A stretch of 63,785 bases of DNA, taken from positions 1 through 63,785 of the forward strand of contig NZ_JZKH01000045.1 of assembly GCF_000961885.1 (NCBI RefSeq), in the 5' to 3' direction. Both the position numbers and the translations under genes were made by a program. The notes below the pieces were generated by a model. That model saw nothing but the letters and a program-made list of their open reading frames with translations. It searched no databases and was not told where the DNA came from. Positions 43,572-49,768 of the stretch are shown here, one piece after another. The DNA is from Streptomyces rubellomurinus. Its GTDB lineage: Bacteria > Actinomycetota > Actinomycetes > Streptomycetales > Streptomycetaceae. The first letter of the stretch is position 1. The number at the start of each line of letters is the position of its first letter.

Positions 43572-44291
43572 TTGAGCCGCTCGGTTCTCGTCACCGGAGG
43601 AAACCGGGGCATCGGCCTCGCGATCGCCCAGGCCTTCGCCGAGGCGGGCGACAAGGTCGCCATCACCAGCCGCTCGGGCGAGGTGCCCGAGGCGCTGGCC
43701 AAGTACGACGTCCTCGCGGTGCGCTGCGACATCACGGACGCCTCCCAGGTCGACGCCGCCTTCACCGAGATCGAGGCGAAGCACGGCGCGGTCCAGGTGC
43801 TGGTCGCCAACGCGGGCATCACCAACGACACCCTGCTGCTGCGCATGTCCGAGGAGGACTTCACGTCCGTCCTGGACACCAACCTGACCGGGGCGTTCCG
43901 GGTGGTGAAGCGCGCCTCCAAGCTGATGATGCGGGCCAAGAAGGGCCGCGTGGTCCTGATCTCGTCCGTGGTGGGCCTGTCCGGCTCGGCGGGCCAGGCG
44001 AACTACGCCGCGTCGAAGGCCGGCCTGGTGGGCTTCGCCCGCTCGCTGGCCCGCGAGCTCGGCCCGCGCAACATCACCGTCAACGTGGTCGCCCCCGGCT
44101 TCGTGGACACCGACATGACCGCCGTGCTCAGTGACGAGCGCCGCGCGGAGATCGTCGCCGGCGTGCCCCTGGGCCGCTACGCGGCGCCCGCCGAGGTCGC
44201 CTCGACCGTGCGGTTCCTCAGCTCGGACGAGGCCGCGTACATCACCGGAGCCGTCATTCCCGTGGACGGCGGATTGGGCATGGGTCACTGA
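43572..44291 (+). CDS. fabG: 3-oxoacyl-ACP reductase FabG
   Basis: 239 residues, classical SDR: SRSVLVTGGNRGIGLAIAQAF (TGxxxGIG), LVANAGI (NAG), catalytic Ser in VVLISSVVGLSGSAGQANYAASKAGLVGF (Ser, Tyr-x3-Lys complete) and VAPGFVDTDM. Second step of each fatty acid elongation cycle. TTG start; GAGAGAGGTGG immediately upstream and an in-frame stop blocks the alternative GTG. Two bases before fabI: the same pair as mycobacterial fabG1-inhA. Confidence 0.93.
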   Translation: MSRSVLVTGGNRGIGLAIAQAFAEAGDKVAITSRSGEVPEALAKYDVLAVRCDITDASQVDAAFTEIEAKHGAVQVLVANAGITNDTLLLRMSEEDFTSVLDTNLTGAFRVVKRASKLMMRAKKGRVVLISSVVGLSGSAGQANYAASKAGLVGFARSLARELGPRNITVNVVAPGFVDTDMTAVLSDERRAEIVAGVPLGRYAAPAEVASTVRFLSSDEAAYITGAVIPVDGGLGMGH

Positions 44292-44293
44292 TC

Positions 44294-45061
44294 ATGAGTG
44301 GAATCCTCGAGGGCAAGCGCATCCTCATCACCGGTGTGCTGATGGAGTCGTCCATCGCCTTCCACACCGCCCGGCTCGCCCAGGAGCAGGGCGCGGAGAT
44401 CATCCTCACCGCGTGGCCGCGCCCGAGCCTGACCGAGCGGGTCGCCCGCAAGCTGCCGAAGCCGGTCAAGGTGCTGGAGCTGGACGTCTCCAACCCGGAG
44501 CACCTGGCCGGCCTGGCCGACCAGGTCCGCGAGGTCCTGCCGACCCTGGACGGCGTCGTCCACTCGATCGGCTTCGCCCCGCAGGACGCGCTCGGCGGCA
44601 ACTTCCTGGACACCCCGTGGGAGTCCGTGGCCACCGCGATGCACGTCTCGGCGTACTCGCTGAAGTCGCTGACCACGGCGCTGCTGCCGCTGATGCAGGA
44701 CGGCGGCTCGGTCGTCGGCCTGACCTTCGACGCGCAGTTCGCCTGGCCGCAGTACGACTGGATGGGCCCGGCCAAGGCCGCGCTGGAGTCGACCAACCGG
44801 TACCTGGCGCGCTACCTGGGCGAGCGGAACATCCGCTGCAACCTGGTCTCGGCGGGCCCGATCGGCTCGATGGCCGCGAAGTCCATCCCGGGCTTCACCG
44901 AGCTGGCCGACACCTGGAACCACCGCTCCCCGCTGAAGTGGGACCTGAGCGACCCGGAGCCGGCCGGCCGCGGCATCGTCGCGCTGCTGTCGGACTGGTT
45001 CCCGAAGACCACCGGCGAGATCGTCCACGTGGACGGCGGTCTGCACGCCATCGGCGCCTGA
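44294..45061 (+). CDS. fabI: Enoyl-ACP reductase FabI (InhA-type)
   Basis: 255 residues. SGILEGKRILITGVLMESSIAFHTARLAQEQGAEIILTAWPR is the InhA/FabI NADH-binding start, VVGLTFDAQFAWPQYDWMGPAKAALES holds the catalytic Tyr and Lys, and LVSAGPIGSMAAKSIPGF the substrate loop. It reduces the 2,3-double bond of enoyl-ACP; the family is the isoniazid/triclosan target. Operonic with fabG. A large terminator follows. Confidence 0.94.
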   Translation: MSGILEGKRILITGVLMESSIAFHTARLAQEQGAEIILTAWPRPSLTERVARKLPKPVKVLELDVSNPEHLAGLADQVREVLPTLDGVVHSIGFAPQDALGGNFLDTPWESVATAMHVSAYSLKSLTTALLPLMQDGGSVVGLTFDAQFAWPQYDWMGPAKAALESTNRYLARYLGERNIRCNLVSAGPIGSMAAKSIPGFTELADTWNHRSPLKWDLSDPEPAGRGIVALLSDWFPKTTGEIVHVDGGLHAIGA

Positions 45062-45080
45062 CGCCCGCCCCGCCCGTACG

Positions 45081-45123
45081 CCGCTGCCCGGCACCCCTGA
45101 TCGCAGGGGGTGCCGGGCAGCGG
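45081..45123 (+). terminator. Terminator after fabI
   Basis: CCGCTGCCCGGCACCCC and GGGTGCCGGGCAGCGG pair around TGATCGCAGG, 19 bp after the stop; it also serves the convergent GntR gene's neighbourhood. Confidence 0.8.
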
Positions 45124-45164
45124 CGTTCGCGCGTCCGGCGGGCGTCGGCCGGGCGCGGGCTCCG

Positions 45165-45833
45165 TCAGGCGTCCGCGCAGGCGCCGATGGCGCGGCCGGC
45201 CTCCACCGAGGCGCGCCGGCCGTCACCGGCCCGGATGGCCTCCAGGATGGTGTCGTGGCCGACGTAGCGCTCGGCGATCAGCTCGGGGCCGACGTCCTGG
45301 CGCAGGTGCTCCCGGGTGACCTCGCCGAGGTCGGAGTAGACGGCGAGCAGCACGTCGTTGTGCGCGGCGGCGACGACGGCCTGGTGGAAGGCGGCGTCGG
45401 CCTGGACGAAGGACTCGGCGTCCCCCGACTGCCAGGCGTTCTCGCGGCGGGCGAGCGCGGCGTCCAGCACGACGAGGTCGCGCTCGCTGCGGCGCTCGGC
45501 GGCCAGGCCGGCCGCCGCGGTCTCCAGCGTCGCCCGCAGCTCGGCGACCTGGGCCGGGTCGGCGTCGGAGAAGCGGCGGTGCATCACCCCGGCCAGCTCG
45601 CTGGTGGCGAGGACGTACGTGCCGGAGCCCTGCCGGATGTCCAGCAGCCCGTTGTGGGCGAGGGCGCGGACGGCCTCGCGGACGGTGTTGCGGGCCACCC
45701 CGAGCTGTTCGACCAGGGCCGCCTCGGTGGGGATGCGCGAGCCCACCGGCCACTCCCCGGAGGTGATCTGGGCGCGAAGCTGGGCGATCACCTGGTCGGA
45801 CAGCGGGGTGCGCCTCGGCGAGGACAGCGCCAC
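45165..45833 (-). CDS. GntR/FCD (FadR-type) transcriptional regulator
   Basis: 222 residues. N-terminal wHTH: LSDQVIAQLRAQITSGEWPVGSRIPTEAALVEQLGVARNTVREAVRALAHNGLLDIRQGSGTYV; C-terminal FCD helical domain: ELRATLETAAAGLAAERR.. ESFVQADAAFHQAVVAAAHND.. GHDTILEAIRAGD, with the His/Asp residues that bind a metal and carboxylate ligand. GTG 45833 with AAGGAG. Divergent from an MFS exporter whose promoter carries a perfect palindrome, so it probably represses that gene. Confidence 0.9.
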   Translation of the reverse strand: MALSSPRRTPLSDQVIAQLRAQITSGEWPVGSRIPTEAALVEQLGVARNTVREAVRALAHNGLLDIRQGSGTYVLATSELAGVMHRRFSDADPAQVAELRATLETAAAGLAAERRSERDLVVLDAALARRENAWQSGDAESFVQADAAFHQAVVAAAHNDVLLAVYSDLGEVTREHLRQDVGPELIAERYVGHDTILEAIRAGDGRRASVEAGRAIGACADA

Positions 45834-45956
45834 GGAAGTCTCCTTGCGGCTACGGCTCGGGTGGGGCCGGGTGGATGGTGTCCGGGGGATGGCCGGGGGA
45901 TGGCGGCGGACGGGCGGTCCGCCCATCATGCCAATTCAAAGGTGCGTCAATTCATC

Positions 45957-45973
45957 CCATCATTCTATGATGG
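45957..45973 (+). promoter_or_regulatory. Palindromic operator overlapping the MFS -10 box
   Basis: CCATCAT-TCT-ATGATGG is a perfect 7-bp-arm palindrome. It overlaps TATGAT (45966-45971), a near-consensus -10 box ending 7 bases before ATG 45979, so the transcript would be leaderless. A related half-site CCATCAT recurs at 45923-45929. The divergent GntR protein is the likely binder. No convincing -35 hexamer is seen. Confidence 0.6.
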
Positions 45974-45978
45974 CCCAC

Positions 45979-47301
45979 ATGCCTCCCGCAGCAGACACCA
46001 CCGCTTCCGCACGGGCCGGGGCCCGGCCGCAGACCGAGCGGCCCGCTTCCTCCGCTCCCGTCTCCTCCGCTCCTGCCTCCTCCTCCGCCGCCGCCAAGTA
46101 CGGCGTCTGGCTGTTCGCCGTCGCGATCGCCGCCGCGACGTTCAACCTGCGCCCCGTGGTCACCAGCCTCGGGCCGCTGCTCGACCAGGTCCGCGCCGAC
46201 CTCGGGATGAACCCGACGCTCGCCGGACTGCTCGCCGCCGTGCCCTCGCTGTGCTTCGCGCTGTTCGGCTTCCTCGCCCCCGCGGCGGCCCGCCGGATCG
46301 GCCCGATCGCGGTGATCACGGCCGGCATGGCCGCGATCACGGCGGGCGTGGTGGCCCGCTCCTTCGCCGGCGGCACCGCGGTGTTCCTGCTGCTCACCGC
46401 GCTCGCGCTGGCCGGGGTGGCGGTCTCCAACGTGCTGCTGCCGGTGGTGATCAAGCGGTACTTCCCGGACCGGGTCGGTCCGATGATCGGCCTGTACTCC
46501 ATGGCGCTGTCCGCCGGCACCGCGCTGGCCGCGTTGGTCAGCGTGCCGCTGACCAACGCGCTCGGGGGCGACTGGCGCTACGGCCTCGGCGCCTGGGCCG
46601 CCCTGGGCGCGCTCGCCCTGGTGCTGTGGCTGGTGGTCCTGGTCGTCCGGCGCGAGCGCGGCGAGCGGGCCCCCGGCGGCGCCGCCCACACCAGGCTGCC
46701 GATCACCCGCAGCCGGACGGCCTGGGCGCTGGCCTGCTTCTTCGGCCTGCAGGCCACCGGCGCGTACGTGGTGATGGGCTTCCTGCCGAAGATCTTCCAG
46801 GACGCCGGCATCGACAAGGGCACCTCCGGGGCGCTGCTCGCGGTCACCATGGTCATCGGCGTGCCGGTGTCCTTCGTGCTGCCCAACCTGGCCGCCCGGC
46901 GCGGCGACCAGCGGCTGTTCGTGGTGGTGCTGGCCTCCTGCGGCGTCGCCGGCTACGCAGGTCTGGCGCTCGCCCCGGCCGGGGTGCCCTGGCTGTGGTG
47001 CGTCCTGGTGGGCCTGTCCAACTGCGCGTTCCCGCTGGTGCTGACCATGATCGGGCTGCGCGCCCGGACGGCCGGCGGGGTGGCGCAGCTGTCCGTCTTC
47101 GCCCAGGGCGTCGGCTACCTGATCTCGATCCCGGGCCCGATCCTGATCGGCCGGATCTACCAGGTCACCGGCGAGTGGTACTGGCCGCTCGGCTTCCTGG
47201 CGCTGCTGCTGGTGCCGCAGATGCTGTTCGGCCTGCGGGCCGCGCGGGCCCGGCACATCGAGGACGAGGCGGTGCTCCCCGTCGCTCGGGCCAACGCCTG
47301 A
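45979..47301 (+). CDS. MFS transporter, CynX/NimT-like
   Basis: 440 residues, 12 predicted helices after a ~40-residue Ser/Ala leader: YGVWLFAVAIAAATFNLRPVVTSLGPLL (CynX-type NLR motif in helix 1), PSLCFALFGFLAPAAARRIG, NVLLPVVIKRYFPDRVGPMIGLYSMALSAGTA, then a second half starting AWALACFFGLQATGAYVVMGFLP. The family includes cyanate and nitroimidazole permeases/exporters; the substrate is unknown. ATG 45979 is chosen from the leaderless -10 box; ATGs at 45967 and 45970 lie inside the operator. Controlled, by inference, by the divergent GntR. Confidence 0.85.
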   Translation: MPPAADTTASARAGARPQTERPASSAPVSSAPASSSAAAKYGVWLFAVAIAAATFNLRPVVTSLGPLLDQVRADLGMNPTLAGLLAAVPSLCFALFGFLAPAAARRIGPIAVITAGMAAITAGVVARSFAGGTAVFLLLTALALAGVAVSNVLLPVVIKRYFPDRVGPMIGLYSMALSAGTALAALVSVPLTNALGGDWRYGLGAWAALGALALVLWLVVLVVRRERGERAPGGAAHTRLPITRSRTAWALACFFGLQATGAYVVMGFLPKIFQDAGIDKGTSGALLAVTMVIGVPVSFVLPNLAARRGDQRLFVVVLASCGVAGYAGLALAPAGVPWLWCVLVGLSNCAFPLVLTMIGLRARTAGGVAQLSVFAQGVGYLISIPGPILIGRIYQVTGEWYWPLGFLALLLVPQMLFGLRAARARHIEDEAVLPVARANA

Positions 47302-47366
47302 CGGTCAGGGCCTGACGGTCAACGCCTGACGGTCAGGGCCTGACGGTCAAGGGCTGACGGTCAAGG
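47297..47366 (+). repeat. 14-bp tandem repeat, 5 copies, over the end of the MFS gene
   Basis: Units of CCTGACGGTCAGGG with small changes follow at 47297, 47311, 47325, 47339 and 47353. The first includes the MFS stop codon. Each unit contains TGACGGTCA, nearly a palindrome, so the array can fold into alternative stem-loops. It could act as terminator or mRNA stabiliser. Confidence 0.85.
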
Positions 47367-47427
47367 GCTGGCCAAGGGACGTGGGCCGACGACGGGCGGG
47401 CGTGTTCGGGATGGGAGAATCCCGGAC

Positions 47428-47550
47428 ATGCCCGTTCTCGACCCGAACCCCACCGACGGCCGCAAGCAGCTCGGCCGGATCGCCCTCGTCTTCGCCGCCA
47501 TCGTGGTGCTGGTGGCGATCGTCGCCTCCGTCGCCGACGCGATGGGCTGA
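47428..47550 (+). CDS. SGM_5486-type small transporter-associated protein
   Basis: 40 residues: MPVLDPNPTDGRKQLGRIALVFAAIVVLVAIVASVADAMG, a short soluble part and one membrane helix. It matches the SGM_5486 family of tiny streptomycete proteins found beside MFS genes. Preceded by GGGAGA. It may be a small subunit or modulator of the CynX-like transporter upstream, but is separated from it by the repeat array and may have its own transcript. Confidence 0.7.
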   Translation: MPVLDPNPTDGRKQLGRIALVFAAIVVLVAIVASVADAMG

Positions 47551-47673
47551 CCGGCCGCCACCGTCCGGATGACGCGCCGGTGAACGGCGCATGATGGCAC
47601 CCGTCGCCCCCGCGGGTGGCGGCATCCGGGAGCATCGCGCCGCCCGGCGGCTTTTCTGCCAAGCTTGCTGGGT

Positions 47674-48201
47674 ATGAGCGCCGAAACGCCCCGCAGGATC
47701 ATCGTTCTCCGCCACGCCAAGGCCGACTGGCCGAACGGCGTGGACGACCACGAGCGGCCGCTGGCCGACCGGGGCCGCCACCAGGCCCCGGACGCCGGCC
47801 GCTGGATGGCCGATTCCGGCATCAACCCCGACTTCGTGCTCTGCTCCACCGCCCTGCGCACCCGGGAGACGTGGAAGCTGGCGGCGCACGAGCTGCCCAA
47901 GCGGGCCCGCAGGACGGTGTACGAGGACCGCATCTACGAGGCCAGCCCGGGCGAGATCATCGCCGTCCTGCAGGAGGTCCCGGAGGAGTACGCCGACGTG
48001 GTGCTGGTCGGCCACAACCCCGGCGTGCTCGGGCTGACCCAGGTGCTGGCCGGGGACGAGGGCGACCGCGACGCGCTGGAGCGGCTGCGGCTCGGCGGCT
48101 TCCCGACCGCGGCGATCGCGGTGCTCAGCTTCAGCGGCTCCTGGAAGGGCGTCGAGCCGGGCGTGGCCGAGCTGGTCTCGTACCACACGCCGCAGGACTG
48201 A
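47674..48201 (+). CDS. sixA: SixA-like phosphohistidine phosphatase
   Basis: 175 residues, histidine phosphatase superfamily. RRIIVLRHAKADWPNGVDDHERPLADRGRHQA holds the RHG-type phosphate pocket (LRHAK), the later STALRTRETW the second Arg, and VVLVGHNPGVLGL the second catalytic His (GHNP). SixA dephosphorylates phospho-His on HPt/PTS proteins in E. coli; its actinobacterial partner is unknown. ATG 47674 lies 7 bases after AAGCTT, possibly leaderless; TTG 47665 is in frame. Confidence 0.88.
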   Translation: MSAETPRRIIVLRHAKADWPNGVDDHERPLADRGRHQAPDAGRWMADSGINPDFVLCSTALRTRETWKLAAHELPKRARRTVYEDRIYEASPGEIIAVLQEVPEEYADVVLVGHNPGVLGLTQVLAGDEGDRDALERLRLGGFPTAAIAVLSFSGSWKGVEPGVAELVSYHTPQD

Positions 48202-48206
48202 CCCCC

Positions 48207-48248
48207 GGGCCGTACGGGAGGGTCCTCGGGCCGTACGGGGGGATCCTC
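48207..48248 (+). repeat. 21-bp direct repeat after sixA
   Basis: Two adjacent copies of GGGCCGTACGGG(A/G)GG(G/A)TCCTC, with a decayed third copy (GGACCATACGTGAGG) at 48249 merging into the palindrome that follows. Confidence 0.75.
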
Positions 48249-48254
48249 GGACCA

Positions 48255-48297
48255 TACGTGAGGGGCGCGCGGATCCGATCCGCGCGCCCCTCACGTA
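48255..48297. terminator. Perfect 21-bp-arm palindrome between sixA and serB
   Basis: The 43-bp element has arms running from TACGTGAGGGG to CGCGGATC and its exact complement, with a single C at the centre. It lies between convergent genes and is almost certainly a bidirectional terminator (as hairpin or cruciform), without T-runs. Confidence 0.8.
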
Positions 48298-48309
48298 CGT
48301 CCGGCGCCG

Positions 48310-49557
48310 CTACTCGATCGGCGCGCAGTCGGCCGCCTCGACCTCTTCGCGGGTGATGCCCAGCAGGTACAGCACGGTGTCCAGGAACGGCACGTTCACC
48401 GCGGTGTGGGCCGCCTCCCGCACCACCGGCTTGGCGTTGAACGCCACCCCGAGCCCGGCCGCGTTCAGCATGTCCAGGTCGTTGGCGCCGTCGCCGATCG
48501 CCACCGTCTGCTCCAGCGGCACCTTCGCCTGCTCGGCGAACCGGGCCAGCCAGCGGGCCTTGCCGGCCCGGTCCACGATCTCGCCGACCACCCGGCCGGT
48601 GAACTTCCCGTCCTCGACCTCCAGGGTGTTGGCGGCCGCGAAGTCCAGCCCCAGCTCCGCCACCAGGTGGTCGGTGACCTGGGTGAACCCGCCGGACACG
48701 ATCGCCACCTGGAAGCCCAGCCGCTGCAGCGTACGGATCAGGGTGCGCGCCCCCGGCGTGAACCGGACCTCCGTGCGCACCTTCTCCGTCACCGAGGCGT
48801 CCAGCCCCGCCAGCAGCGCCACCCGGGCCCGCAGCGACTCGGCGAAGTCGAGCTCGCCGCGCATCGCCGCCGCCGTCACCTCGGCGACCTCCTGCTCGCA
48901 GCCCGCGTGGGCGGCGAACAGCTCGATCACCTCGTCCTGGATCAGCGTGGAGTCCACGTCCATCACCACCAGGCGCTTGGCCCGGCGCTCCAGGCCGGCC
49001 GCCACCACCGCGACGTCCACCCGCTGGGTGGCCGCCTCCTGGGCCAGCTCCGCCCGCAGCTCCTCGGGGGCCACACCCGAGACGGCCAGCTCGACCGCCG
49101 TCACCGGGTACTTGGCGAGCCGGAAGACGCGGTCGATGTTGCCGCCCGCCGCGGTGATCCGCGAGGTCAGCGCGGAGACCGCGGCCGCGGTCAGCGGGTG
49201 GCCGAGCACCGTCACGTGCGAACGGCCCTCGCGGCGCGGCCGGTTGTCGCCGATGCCGGAGAGGATCTCGGCCTGCAGCTTCTGCTCCTCCGCCCAGCGG
49301 TGCACGGTGGCCCGCAGGCCGCCCTCGGCTCCCGGCGCGGACGGCGGGGTGACCAGGGCGCACAGCGTGATGCGGCCACGGGTCACGACCTGCTCGATGT
49401 CGATGACGTCGACGCCGAAACCGGCCAGCGTCGCGAAGAGGCCGGCGGTGATGCCGGGGCGGTCCTTGCCGAACACCTTGACGAGCAGGGTGCGCTCGTC
49501 CGAGGTCCGGGGCTGGGCGGCGGGGAGGGGCTCAGCGGCCAGGGGCGATGCGTTCAT
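48310..49557 (-). CDS. serB: Phosphoserine phosphatase SerB with N-terminal ACT domain
   Basis: 415 residues. N-terminal ACT-like segment (RTLLVKVFGKDRPGITAGLFATLAGFGVDVIDIEQVV) and a second ACT-like region, then the HAD domain: VVMDVDSTLIQDEVIELFA (nucleophile Asp, DxDST), AIVSGGFTQVTD (motif II), KARWLARFAEQ (Lys) and TVAIGDGANDLDML (motif III), ending VPFLDTVLYLLG. Last step of serine synthesis, with probable amino-acid feedback via ACT. ATG 49557. Convergent with sixA. Confidence 0.93.
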   Translation of the reverse strand: MNASPLAAEPLPAAQPRTSDERTLLVKVFGKDRPGITAGLFATLAGFGVDVIDIEQVVTRGRITLCALVTPPSAPGAEGGLRATVHRWAEEQKLQAEILSGIGDNRPRREGRSHVTVLGHPLTAAAVSALTSRITAAGGNIDRVFRLAKYPVTAVELAVSGVAPEELRAELAQEAATQRVDVAVVAAGLERRAKRLVVMDVDSTLIQDEVIELFAAHAGCEQEVAEVTAAAMRGELDFAESLRARVALLAGLDASVTEKVRTEVRFTPGARTLIRTLQRLGFQVAIVSGGFTQVTDHLVAELGLDFAAANTLEVEDGKFTGRVVGEIVDRAGKARWLARFAEQAKVPLEQTVAIGDGANDLDMLNAAGLGVAFNAKPVVREAAHTAVNVPFLDTVLYLLGITREEVEAADCAPIE

Positions 49558-49768
49558 GGTGTCTCCCACGCTACCCGCCGGCCGGCGGCCCCCGGGCACC
49601 CGTCCCACGTCGCGGACCGGCACCTCGGTAGCAGCCTGGTCACAGTCACCCGGGGTGACTTTCACCCGAGGTCGGCGGGCTGGAATGATTCCTCCGTCAG
49701 TTTCAGGACAGTGCACCCCCGGCGGGGGCCACAAATCGGGGGAACCGAGAGAGCGGGGCAGGCAAGAA

